From the NCBI GenBank assembly GCA_914767715.1, contig OU612070.1, positions 15,393,501-15,457,500 of the forward strand: a DNA stretch of 64,000 bases, in the 5' to 3' direction. This document shows, piece after piece, positions 21,513 to 35,500 of this stretch; within the stretch, counting starts at the first letter, position 1; each line of letters starts with the position of its first letter. This DNA is from Membranipora membranacea. Its lineage: Eukaryota; Bryozoa; Gymnolaemata; Cheilostomatida; Membraniporidae. The notes beneath the pieces are model-generated. The model saw nothing but the letters and a program-made list of their open reading frames with translations. It did no database searches and was not told the origin of the DNA. A program made the translations under genes and the position numbers.

Positions 21513-23513
21513 TTCCAACAATATATGGATGACGTCAAATACTCTTATCATGCATCTTCTATTTCAGATTGGTTTGACGAAATCATCGTCCGTTTTCTCC
21601 AGTAGTAACACCATTCTGGTATATACACCTCATCTCAGATTTCAAAAGGATTCTGTAGGTTGTTTTGCTTGTGATGTAATGTTAGGTTCCAAGATCCCTT
21701 TGTTTTGTATCCAGCAGGTTCTTGGGGGTAATGGGGCAAAATATTGATCGTCAAGAAAAATTCTGACCAACATTAGCAACCTCTGGAGATCAGAGAAGCA
21801 CAAAGGTGTTTACTCAAAGTTTGATCTAACTTGATCCTACGTCTTGACAATGACAGGCCAGAAAATTCCTCCACCATCAATCCGACAGACCCGCACTTGA
21901 TTTTGCCAACTGCGTCATCACAACTGACAATCACTAGATCCACTTTGGGTATCACCTCTAGTGGATAGTAATGACTAAGATTTGAGTCCTCTATATATTT
22001 TTAATCAGGTTGGATATATAATAAGAGGTTTCACATAAAATATGGCTTTCAGTTCCAACAGAACCCTCTCCAACAACATGACAGAGGAAAAATTATATGT
22101 AGATCTCAATTTTGGAGAATATAATAAATGTAAATGTACTAATAACAAAATAACAAGTTCGTAAAAGTAAGGTGAAAATTATAATCGTTATTAATTGACA
22201 TTTCAATTACATTTTCACTCTAGAAAACTCATTTCTTGAACCTCTATCTTTAGACCAACGGTTCTCTGATCCCATGCAACTTTCTGCTTTCACTACCAAA
22301 GTATCTACACTGAAAAGAGTGTCTTTAGGAGTAATTTTAGAGATCGTTGTCTCTCTATGTATCCGGAAATGCAAGATAGGTAACAAACAAAGCAAACTGA
22401 TTCTCTAGTTTAATACCTGAGCAGATACATAATCAACAACATTTGCACATAGATCCGGTAAACCCCTAGTTTTCCAGTACAGCAACGACAGGAGTTGCAA
22501 TAAGACCGATAACATTCTTATGCTTAGTTGAAAAGTCTCAGAAAAAATATTGAGGGTTACCATTCGCTTCTCGCACAAGCCTCCGTTTGAACTTCATAAC
22601 AAGCCTGCGCCGCATGCATGGAACAAATGAATGAAGAATATATGGTGATGCTGAAAAATTTATTAGCCTCAGTCTGACTAGAGTGGTAGAATTTCAATCG
22701 TTAAAACAATATCGAGCTTGAAATCCTGGAAAAAAAATCACATTGAAAGACCTCAGTATGCTATTACACAAAAATGAAAAAAACCATATTACGGAACTTG
22801 AGCACCATGATTGAATTCATAAGCAAAAAATAAAGTGAAGCAGAAAAGCATCAGTCGGTAGAACCTATAGAGTGACTTGCTCAAGCACTTATCTTATCTA
22901 AGATCTTTGGATAAATTCATAAATATAATTCCATTACTGCCAAATTGAAAATGAGTAGATGTTGCAACCAAGATTCATTCAAAAATACCAAAGTTTATTT
23001 TATGTTGCTACTGCAAAATGTCCTATGATTTTTAGAGGCCTTCAGATTTGGGCCTAATATATAATTTTGAACCATGGGTAAATACTAGAGTCATAGAAAA
23101 TATCTCACAATAAATTAACATAAATATCATAGAAGGAAAAAAGGAAAAACAGCATAGGACAGCTCTTGGGACTTGTATCAGTCCAATATTCATTTTTTTA
23201 AAAACTCATATATTCTGCATTCTATTTGGAATTTCGATTTGGAGATTGGGATTGGGATGGTACAATGAGATGGAAAAATTTGAAACTTTGATACAACGTA
23301 TCAAGAGATTTGGTGTTTCTGATAAAAACAATAACTTCCATTCCAATATGGTAAGTGAGCTGCACACACAATTGGTAACCGCCAAAATAAATATTACTAT
23401 TGGAAAATGACATCGACAACAACCGACTAATACAACACGTTTTCGAATGACTACAATGTAAAGTGTTATGAAAACGATGGTTTGGGTATATTGATGATAC
23501 TTTGGAGACTTTG

Positions 23514-26500
23514 TCACCTAGATATTAAGATATCATTCAATGCTAGACTTAGAGTCACAGAGGCTCTCTTATTGGACGAAGTCGGTTGCAGATTTGATGC
23601 ATTCTGAAGAAAATAGGCTATATCTGCATTCACCAACCTGCACAAAATCAAAAGAAAACTTGGTGAGGTGGGGAAGAAAAGGCTACATCAGCAATAAAAC
23701 AAATCCTTCATTGTTACAGCAAGCTCTAGCTTACGGCATTGATTACTCAATTTGCTTCATTGACATCAATAATGAATGGTTTAGTGGACTTTATATGTTT
23801 GAATGGACTGAAAATAAAGGTCACGGTAGTTCACAAAGGTCAGGAAAACCACTTTTTCTAATAGCTTTCACCAATGCAGCAGTTGCATCACTGTTTTGCA
23901 TTGGTAACTTGTAGGTACTGATACATCATAGATGAGAAGGGGGGACAATTTCTATCACTGTACATAGTTTTTACCCAGAAGTGCTATGAAATTTTTGCAG
24001 AATTAGCTGCCAGACTTCATATTGCTTTGGGCATTCTGTAGTCTTTAAAATATAATTAAGCTCATCCATAACGTTTTAAAAAATCAAACAGCTGAGTGTT
24101 AAACTCCATCATAATGAAAGGCCAGGTAGTAGACTTACCCCTGCTGAGGGCCGGTGAGCATTGTGATGTTCAGAGATGAAAGTCGATCTTTCAGCTTTGA
24201 TTTCACCATTGAGTTGACCTCTCTGAATAGTTGCTGTGCAAATTGAAATTTTAGTTGGTTAGTTAAATTGATTGTAAAGCAAGTAAATATCAGGACCAAA
24301 ATGACATTAAATCATGCATTTTCTAAATTAAATAATCCAATCAATTTATAAGTTCAATAAATAAGGTCAAAATCTGGCAACTCATGGACACAATGACTGC
24401 AATCAACTATAGTTGTGAATTGGACAGCAGTTAATATGCCTGCATAGAAGGACTTGCATGACTTTTACAATTAAACAATTTAATAATTGTTCAATTATAA
24501 ATTCATTCATTTATACAATTATAGAATTATTCAAATACACATTTTGACAGACTGTTTATGCAATTAAATTCGAGAAGTGAATAACTAAGATGAACATTCG
24601 TGTTTTGGCAGACTTATCACTAACCTGTAACTGAGACGGCTCAATCACTTCACACAACGCCTCATAGAACTTACGTATCTGTTTACACAACGTCCTGAAG
24701 CATATGGAGGGCATGGGAGCTCGTATCTCCCACTGTAATAAAATAATAACATCATTTAACCAGCTTACACTGTAGTTGGATAAATTGTTGTTCAGGTAAT
24801 AAAGGCAAAAAAGTAATAGTCAGATCTGGGCTGCTCACCGTAAGACTGTAGAGCAGGTTTCATTAACAGTAAAATCCAACACAATGTTATAAAATATTAA
24901 CATCATTATGGCAGGGGGGGGGGGGGACGGGAAGAAATGACATAAGTGTAGTAAAAATTTTATGCTGAATGGTGGATTAGATAATGAAGGCAGCTACAGA
25001 GCAAACACTATACCCGTTTTTTCTCATGGGAAATCAAGGTATTCACAAAAGCGGAATGATTGGTGATCATTCAAAATTAAGAACTAGAACTAGAACTAGA
25101 ACTAGAACTAGAACTAGAACTAGAACTAGGAATATCAGGTAAAAACTAAGATTAACTAGTTTTCTATAACCTAGAAACTGATAGAAATCTCAAACAACCC
25201 TAACATTACTATTCGTTCTCATAACAAACCTGTTGTACACAGCCGTCGATGAAGCCTGAGGCGAGCTCTCGCAGCTTTTGTCTCACAATGCTGATATGCT
25301 CTTTATAATTATCTGCTAGTGTATCAAGATGTCGGGTCATCGCAGACTTAGTGTCCGTCAGATAAACCATGAACTGTCGCTTGACTATGGGGATGTAGTA
25401 AAGAACCAACTCCAGGCTTCTCTGAAGCAGAGCTGTAATAATAGAGAGACATCACTCAAAAAGTCTTAGATATTAGACTAGTATTATATGAGCCACAATC
25501 AGGCTCGTTTTTGCAGCTGGAAATACTGTATACACCATGTAGGAATCTCAGATTAAGTTGCCCAATGCGTCAATCATAAGTTATCTCAAAAAATGTCTGC
25601 CTATTAAGTTGAGAATTCGCAACAACTTCATTGTCCAGCTATGTTGTCAATTAAATCGAAGTGAACAATAAAGAGAACTTACTTACTGTGGCATTTATGA
25701 TATATTTACGATATATATTATACATATGTATTATGAGGCCTCCTCATAAAGGTGTACGAGCTTACCTAGATTTTTAGCAGAGATGGTTTTGAGGCCGACT
25801 AGCTGCAGAGCACCTGCACCAAGCACAAGCTGAGAGGAGCGAGAGTTGAATGTCTGTAAAACAGAGAAAAGATGATACATCTGAGACTGCTAATCATAGG
25901 AGTCATGTGAAGCTGTGAGAAACTACTCGCTCTCATTAAATCATTAATACTTATGTTACATATACTAATGGAAAGTGTCCTCAATCATACTTTTAGCTTC
26001 AAATTAGTTGGTTGATTTTTCATGCAAGGTAGTGTGGTGTAGTGGTCTAAGTGTCTGCCCTGCAATCAGATGGAGAGTTATGCCCTGGTTTCGAATCTCA
26101 GCTTGGACATTTTTCGTACAAGCGAAATTTAGTACCAGGTCCAGATAGTGAAATTAAACTCTAGCTAAATTAAACTCCTATAGGGTAGATAAAATTTGAT
26201 ACAATTTGGAGTTGCTTTCTCTCGAGTGGCCTATGGACTGCTGGTTGGTATGAGAGTGACTCAGTATAGAGGCAAATTGGATAAAGCCTGAACTAATAAT
26301 TTCTAAGTGAGAATCATACCTTGAGTATTTCGGTGAGCTTAGTGAGAATATCTGGAGCTGATTTGGGTAAATCCTCCAGACAGGTACAATATTCTATTAC
26401 CATCTTCACCAGAGTCACTGCACTCCTGATATGATAATAACAAACACAAATCCAATGAAACAATCTGACAGTCGGATCCATGAGAGTAACAAACAAATCT

Positions 26501-29500
26501 CAATGTTAATCGTTTACAGGTGCTATGTTCTGACAGTGGATAAGCCCTCCATATTGAAAACAAAAAATGTACAGTTATTTAATTTGAGCACAGAATTTTT
26601 GCCAGTAGGTAGTTGGTGGTAATATACTGGGTGCAAAAGATCATACGAGTAATATGATTGAGGTGTTAAGTGGTATTTGTAAACATCACAAATTACGATG
26701 CAAGTTTAAAATAGCTTTGATTCGTGTGAATTTGATGTAAGTTTTCACCACTTATATATTGCTGGCTACACCTGACAGCTAGTGTAAAACAATCTAGGAT
26801 TTGTATATTTATGCTTATCTATATAGGAGATAGTAAAACAGTAGCATAACATGCCCGTCTTTAGTATATCCCACTGTATATTTTACCCAACAATAATATA
26901 ACTAACAGTATAACAGGTGAGCTCTCTGGACAATAGCCTAGCTTGCCCACTCCTACCTTGTACAGGAGTGTGCTAAATTGAATATGTAGATGTATCTATC
27001 TTATATTTATGTAAAGATTGCTGGAGAGCAGCTAAATAAAAAAGTGATTTACAATTACATTTACAAATAGCGGTATAACTTACCAAACTATAATATAATT
27101 AACTGTATGACTTACCCGACTATAGTATATTGAGAGTTATTGAGGATGACACTGGAGATTAGAGTTGAAGTTGTGCTCTCCCTGTCTGATGACTCATCCA
27201 TCACTGTAGTAAGCTGCTCACACAGCTCACAATGAGTCACCAGGGACTGAAAATCTCGAGGTATATCTGCAGGTCGCCATCTCTCATTATCCAACATCAA
27301 ACTGCACAAACACAAAGTATAAAATAAGGTCATAACTCACAATATGAAAATTTCATTGATGAAACCATTATTTGATACTCACAGCAAATACTATAGAGTT
27401 GATATACTGTACTATACTATTATATTTAGTCTATAGCACAAACTCATTAGGATGTACTCGGCAGTGTTTTATGACCCGATTGAAAGCTGAGCCATCCGAA
27501 GCATGTGCATATCTGTCTTCATATCAATCATTTTTTGGTGATACCACAAAGTACATATACATGGTGTGTGAAGTATGTCAGCTATACAGCAAAAAGATTC
27601 AGGAAGCTACTCTTTGAATGATACAAGAAACGCTTGCTGACCAGTAAATATCGGGAGTGGTATATTCCAGAGATTAGTACAAATCTGATAACATACTTGA
27701 GTTTATTTTTGCGTTCTTCGTGGAACTTATTGATGAAGCGTATGTTGTAACCCTGTAGACATCCTCTGACTGAGTTAGTAGAGATTTTACTGCCACATAT
27801 CGCCTCACAGGTCTTAGAAAATCTCTCCACTGAGGACATGAGAGTGAAGAACTCATGGGACGATAACTTTTCTATGAACATATCCTAATAAAAGAAATAA
27901 CTTGATATTATCAGTTATTCAATTAAGGAACCTGGAAAATAATATTTTAGAAATAATCAATACAATACAGAGGGATGTCAAGGGGAAGGTAAGATTGGGG
28001 AAATTAATGATAACTGAGTAATAAGAATTATATATAAATATTATATTTATTTCTTGTTACTCAGTTATCATGTTGTAGTTGTCTCCTCACGAGTGATATT
28101 TGTCAAGGGGATAACAACTCCTGTTTACATTTACATTTGTCCTATACTACATGTTCCAAACTACACAGTCAGGAAGGATTGAGTAAGTATTGACGTACCT
28201 TTGACCTTGCACTTATGACTTTGGAGCACCTTTCATTGGCCTGTTCACATGTCTTTATGATGAGATCCTTCAACTCACGGTTTATTTTATCTGCAAACAT
28301 CTCAGTGATAATACTCTGACCTCCTGTCTGATCGGATCTGCAATAGACAATATATTTCTCATTGATAGGATTACTATTTACATCGTGATGTTGTTTGCTG
28401 GATTAAAGTGCTGTGTACTGTTTTCTTTATACTGTGAAATCATAACTCACATTTTTAACATTAGATGAAACATGCAAATCCTCAAAATCAGACGCAGCAC
28501 AATAATGTTTTTTTACAAATATTGAGCAAACGCCCAAAGTTGATCCTTCAAGCCCATTACCAGACAGAAAATCGGAAAACGCAGATCAGGGGTATTCAAA
28601 ATTCATAAGAGACAATGAGAGACTAATTTTCCTCACAACGTTCTTAAATTGTATAAGACATAATATGTTCTTTTGAGTAGATATATTCGTAACAAATATC
28701 AGAGTTATTTTCAATATAGCATAATCCCAACACAAGAAGGTTGCCGATCGACTGTCAGGTTTTATACTTGGGATAAATCAAGTTCTTGATCCTTGAGTAT
28801 AAGTCTCTTTGAAGGAGCCCTTCAATCATCATATTACAAGAATCAGTTATAAATATATACATGCAGCCCCTATGCTCATACCTGACCATCTTAACTGTTT
28901 TAGGTCTGCTGTAAAGAAAACTTATGCATTCAGGAAAATAAAACTTGAAAAAACAAATGAACCATCATAAAACGACACTAGCTAGACAGTTAGTTTTAAT
29001 GTAAGTGAGCCAATAAATGAGGTTTTAGTTAGAAAGTCAGAATATGCAATGCTTTTATGACCATTATCAATCCTGTACCGAATTCACATATGAGTTAATA
29101 GGATGATACATTAAATCACTGTATGATTGTAGATCAGTCCACTTACAGTACAGAGGAGCGGTGGCTCTGGGCGTCCTCATCGGTAGTGTTACATATCTCC
29201 ATCCCAGCAGCTATAGCACTCAACTCCCTCATCAGATCACATATTACCTACAATGGTATGAGGGTATCTGTTAAGGAGTGTTCTCTAGTGAAAACTACTA
29301 AATGTGCTTCTTTGAACATAGCGAAGAGCCTAGAGATAGTGTACAGTCAGTGACTGCATAAAGAATAACAACTCCAATGATGGAATGACAGCTTTGGACT
29401 TTTTGTTGCGTGTAGTCCCGTGTACCAGTTGACTCGTGAGGTGAGAAATCAAGTGAATGGGCACTTTTTCTTCCATGTTGTAAAATAACTTTCTGTACAT

Positions 29501-32500
29501 TCATGTAAGTTTTTTACCTGAAGCAGGATGAGGTGTATTGGAACCGGGCATAATTTTGGGTGGTCTGGTGGGTCTTTCAATTTAAAACAGCCACAATCGT
29601 TAACAGATCCCTCACAAATCGCTCACTCATTGATGGAACTATTTACATTCTGAGTGAGAGTTTAAACAATCCACTTGTCTAATCGAAAGATCGATAACAA
29701 TTTTTGCGCCAAGTGATAGTTTACTTTCAAAAGCATCGCTCATTCTAATTGTAAAACCCTCTGAGTAAGACGAGTTATATCATTGTACTTACCTTGACCC
29801 TGTTAATAATGATAAGAATATGATGAAATATATCCTCCATCAGTAGAAGCCAGCTGTTAAAGTTGAGACCTCTCATCTGGTCTGCCAGCGTGTTCTTCTC
29901 TGATGTTCCCTTGTCTACTGCTGATATATATTCTATTACTGTCTGCAAAAGGGTGAGAACAGAGGTCAACAAGAAGCAATACAGAACAGAAAACCTTATT
30001 TGTAACCTACTTCCACCTACTAAACACTTTCTATACTAGCATTTGCCACTATTATTGCCATTTATTACTATTATATTAGACTATGATGAGAAGAGCCGAC
30101 AATAGGAAGTGCTACTAATTGATAGAAAACATCAATCAAAAACATATTTATGCCACCCATTTGGTCTACTAGTGACACCCATAAAGATATAATTTCTATT
30201 ACATATTATTACATTTTATTGCTATTTATTACGGTACCATGTATACTAGTGTTTATACTAGTATCGGAGAATAGTATTCTATTCACAATGATGGCAAAAC
30301 ATTTTGATTGTCAGCAAAAGAAATATCTTGGTGGAGCTCTGATCATTATTACTGTACAAATCGGATCTGGACTCTTTCTATATGATATTGAACATGAAAT
30401 GCATGGTAACAATGATATCTAATACAAACAGTTAACATGTACAAACCATTTTAACTTTGGCTTTGATGGTGGCCGCAGCCTCGTCTTTATAAACTGAGAT
30501 AAAATTAACAGAATGCTGCCGGAGTAAGCCCATAAATACTGCTGCGAACTTATCCTGAAATTAGAGAGAGACATGGTGAGACAATAACAGGCCATAGTCG
30601 GGGTAGTCAGTATAATATGTTCCTGTTAACTGAAAGGTGATTAGACTATCGATTTGCAATTGTGAGTGATGTTTTGTAATGGTTTGTGATGGTTTGTGAT
30701 GGTTTGTAAAATTGCCCTCCCTTAATAGCTCATTACAAACTGATAGAATGAGGAATCAGTTTAATTTAGAGGATGTCACTGTTCTCTTAGTCAGACTTAG
30801 AGCTTAAACAGATTACCAAAACCTCAAAGGTGCACTTATACCTTTGAAGATAACATTGTAACGTTTTAGATATAGTCAAACATGCATCTAGAATAAAGCA
30901 ACAATAAGACTTACCTCATCGATGGCTTCAGAGCCTTCGATTAGCGGTCTGTTTAGATCTTTGGTAACAAAAGTATAAAACTCCTCTGTAACTATCTGAT
31001 TAATGGCCTTCTCCAGTTCAGCTAGTTGGGAGCCTAAATGTCTGTAAACAAGAAAACAAATCACATATCAAACGATTCAGCTGGCTGACGGGAACAACGA
31101 ACTACTTTCTGACATTGATTGATTTTATTGCTATCACTAACTAATAAAGTTGTGAGAAAATGATTGCTGGTACACACACTCTGCTTACACATACACATGC
31201 ACATACTTTGCGTTTGAAAATATTACAATTGCCAGACAAGATGTATAAGTCATTTCATATAAGATAATACACATACAGACAGACACAATACATAATAGTC
31301 TATTTCTCTGCCAAAATGATCAAATGTTCAGATTAGATTTTAAAAACAGATCAGCGTTATGTCAACATTTCATGTTTTCCTTGAGAAACATTATTCTGAC
31401 ATGGTGTCACTTTGTTAGAATAATGGCTTCATCTTGACTCCTAGTGAAGACAATCAGTCTACCATACTATACACAGACAGACAGCAGGAAGTGCTCATAT
31501 GTCATATTGAGTAAACGCAGATATTAATGTGGGTACCGCAAAGTCTCGTAACAAAGTCAACAGACTTATAAATGAAGGTGATGTGTAAAACGATACACAT
31601 GTGGACGCAGTTTATATCTGAATCATATTTTCCTTTTCAATAGATAGTGACTTGTAAGTGTCACAGTGATCACAGAGAATATGTCTTTGAAATGGTTTGT
31701 GTGTGTGGTGACTTGTAAATATAATTTTTTTTTTAAAACACAGCAATTCAATTATAAGTCTGATGACTTCATATGGAAGTTTTATGGTATAAATGGGATA
31801 GTACAGTTAGCCAATGTGTTCTCACCGATTGACTAATGGAGGGCCAATCAAATCAGACCCAACACATTGGCTATAGCAAAGTGCATTTAGGATGGGTAGG
31901 ATATGATTAGATCGAGTTTAATTCATTTGTCTGCATTCCAGTTGCTCCCTTCCAGGTGTGTCCAGTGGAGCGGGAACGACTCTAAATGCAGGCACATGGA
32001 TTAAACTGGGTCTAGATAGGATAGCAGTGTCTAACTAAAACAGACCTGAAGCTCTGTACACCAGATAATTCCTTATCGAGTACTTCTTGAGCTGCACTGA
32101 TGATATCCAGAGCTCCCACATAGTCACTGCTGGTCAGTAGCTGCTGTACTGTGGGCTGAGTCTGGTGTAATGTCTCCATCAAGTGTAACTGTTAAGTAAG
32201 ATAAAACCATATCAAGAGTAAATCTCATACGGTGAACCTGCCAGTGGATGACAAGACTATTTCAGTATTATATGATAGGGAAGGTAACTCTCATTCTCTG
32301 CATTATGATGTCACAGTGAACTGGAAGTGCTTATTTCTTGTATTGCACATCATGTTCACTGTGACATCATAATGCAGAGAATGAGAGTTACCTTCCCTTA
32401 TGGAAGGCACTCATTCTACCGCCAATAATCCATGCCAAGTATAGCATTGAAATGTTTTAACATGCAAATCTGACAAAACCTTATCATAAATGACTGCCTG

Positions 32501-35500
32501 ACTAAAACATGCATTGGTTTTTGGAAAGTCTTTAAGTTTCAAACGAAAGTGTAATGTAAAGAGTTCCTACTTGGTTTAAGTTTTATATGAAAGTGTAATG
32601 GTTAACCAAAGAGTTACTCCTTGGTTCAAGTTTCAAATGAAAGTCTTATGTCTAAAGAATAACTCCATGGTTGAAGTTTCAAACGTAAGTGGAAATAGGG
32701 TGTTTATTGGCTGGCATATGGAACATATAGTAGTAATATTATTACCTTCCTAGTGAGCTGTTGCAGTCTCTGTTTTTTCCTAGCTTTGACTAACACAGAT
32801 AGTGGATTGTATACTGTCTGTCCACTAAGATCTCTCATCTACAAATATTACATCTCAAATGGTCAGGATAAAGGAAGGAAATGTATTATATTATTCCTCA
32901 GAATTTTAGTGCAGTAAATCTTCCTAACCATCGTAAGAATAATGGTGGATTTATCAGCAAATGACAGAATCTGGATAAACAAACAAAAAATAATGAAATG
33001 TTGAAGCTCATGCGGCCTGTATCAAATATGCCTTCATCACAAACGGCATTTAACAAAAATGACTTGTAGCACAATTGGCTCGTATCACAAACGCTAGAAT
33101 TTACAATGACCGCATTGATGACCGCAATATTTGAAAAATAAAGAAACAAGTGTTACCTTAGATCTGAGGCTAACAATGGCCGAGGTTGATGATGCTAGGC
33201 GTGATTGTAGTTCTTTATGAGTTGACATGACATGGAAAAAAGCCTCAGACTTGAGAGCCACCTGCCTGGCTATCTGTACCTCGATGATGTCTAAATAGTG
33301 ACTGAGCTGCAACAAAAAATCAAGTTATAATACTAAACGGGATGGGAAGATATATATGGGGCTACTATATATTCCATATTTGTAACAATAATAATAATAA
33401 GCTTTCTTTTGCCAAACAAAGGACTTAAAAAATTAGCCGGTCATTAGTTGCATTCTAGAAAGTGTTCCATGAGAAGAATTTAATTCAGGGGGATCTACTA
33501 ATGAGCAAAGCTAAAAATTGAGACAACACAGATCACTGAAAAAATTTGAAAATTATACCCATGTTAATTTTTACTAAAGTTTCAGCACGCGCTGGCTTTT
33601 GCGCTCTGCTCACTGAACAATCATACCTGCTCTTGAAGGAGTCTTTTTGATTGAGGTTTCGAAGCTTTGATGTCTTCCCAAGGAAAAACTTTGTCAAAAA
33701 TTTCTATATCTGATAGTTTAAAGCTGGAACTGTGAAAAAAACTGGGAACTTTTCCGATATCTGATGTGGCCTTATCTACAATATAAATAACAATATCAGT
33801 TATGAAATATGGCAATCCAGAATCCAATGACAAAGGGGTCAGGAATTAGAACTATGTCAGTTAAAATATCTTGATAGGTTTAGAAATCATTGGAGCTTTT
33901 TCATAGTTTGTTGCATATTCAGGGTAAGCTTCAGTGTGGAACCTGAAATTTGAAGTTTATTTCCCATCCCAAAATATAAATTTTATAGATATAAGAAAAT
34001 GTACTGTTCCATGTTCCCTTACTAGTAACAAAAACATGTGAGCTACGTCATACTCGAACTAAAAATTGATCACAATCTCGCTGAGATTATGTGCCTATGT
34101 ATAGCCTGAGGATTCAGCCTGAGGATAAATCCATGACCATGTGACCAGGCTCATAATGACTAACGGGATTCATCATCTCAACTTATATAAACAGAAACTG
34201 ACTGTCTGAAGGTCGAACCACAAAATAGGTTCAGCATATAGATAGGATTGTGGCCATGATGAGTCATGATGAGTCATGATGAGATAATGTATAGAACGTG
34301 AGTTCATATATAAGAGAAATTATACTGACCATGAGCTCTTGTGTAGAGTGGAGGGAATGCATCTATAGGTACTTTTACATCTGGAGGATTGGCTTGTGTC
34401 TTTTGGTGCTTAATTAGTCTCTAAAATATGAAGAAGAGTTTATGCAGCAGGATATGTAACGCGAAATAGTGTGATAAAAATGAATGCAATAACATTAAAC
34501 ATTGCGCTTTATTGAGAGAGAAAATGTTAACTTGATAAAATGATAGAGGCAAAATGACAAATTGGCAAAATGATAAAGCTTACAGGTAGAATGGCCTTTT
34601 GATATCGTTTGAAGTGATGTAGCTGAATATCTGGAATTTCTGTACTAGGGGTGAGGTCCAAGTAGTCCCATCCTACGCCCCAGGTCTTAGTGAAGAAATC
34701 AGGCTGCCTTCTTCCAGGCCTTGGATCGTTCAGCAGGGAGGCAAGATTCACCTGGATGAAAATTAGTAAAGTTCTTAAATAAATCAGCCTGTCATAAGCA
34801 CAACATCGCTTAATTCCAATTTGAAAAATTAAGGCATCCATTTGCATCCAGGTAGGCATAAGATTTATCTCTATAACACAAGTTTGTCCTGAAATTATGA
34901 TTAACTTGGTCTAGCGAGGCTTATAGTTATTTTACAAACTAATTTAGTTTGGTCTAATGCCATATTCATACCTGACCCTGTGAATCTACTGAGTTACAAT
35001 TAAAAGAAATAACAACAGAAATTTGTAATTGTTCATAGCGCAGTACACTGCTGCATACTCTGACATCGAAATGTAGGTTGGAGACTGTTTACTTTTTCAA
35101 TTGCCATGATATTGGTCTAAAAAAATAATTGGGTGATTACCCCATACCTTTGCGTGGTAAACTGTCCACCGCGATCTAGTTTTCTTTCGAACAGATCTAT
35201 CAGCTAAATGTATAAAAAGAGAAATAGTAAGGAGAACCCTATGTTAAATAAAGTGTAAATCTTCATATGTTACAAGTTATAGTATAGCTATCTGGTGGTA
35301 CAATAGGGCCGACACAGCAGGTTGCTTGCATTGAGAACAAGGCTTGCCTTGTCAACTAGCAAAGTATGCCTTGACAGTGTTCTAACAACTTATACAAGCC
35401 TAAGAGACTTTTATCATGCACATTTTTGTTAATAGTGAAGTGAAACTTAGGTAACATGTGTTTTATAATTGCATTTCAAGTATTTTGTAATATGGAGTTT

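Larger units (their letters stand above)
20608..23513. other. Region between the NHL-LDLa gene and the 3' end of VPS54
   Basis: It should contain the NHL-LDLa promoter and 5' UTR (its ATG follows an acceptor, TATGATTACAG, so an untranslated exon lies upstream, perhaps near 20936-21060 before a GTAGGT donor) and the VPS54 3' UTR. A minus-strand AATAAA is at 22993-22998. It also holds a 59-bp tandem duplication and a family C hairpin. No further exon is supportable. Confidence 0.55.

Noticed and set aside
23540-23914. 124-codon open frame on the + strand, no stops
   Set aside because: It overlaps antisense the last VPS54 coding exon (23637-23514), which matches the conserved VPS54 C terminus and keeps phase. 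The plus-strand peptide resembles nothing I know.
24134-24139. Early VPS54 stop (GGG TAA) if the exon at 24233-24139 is not spliced
   Set aside because: The GG|GTAAGT donor joins in phase to 23637-23514, which restores the conserved C-terminal GLVxADxAxF motif.
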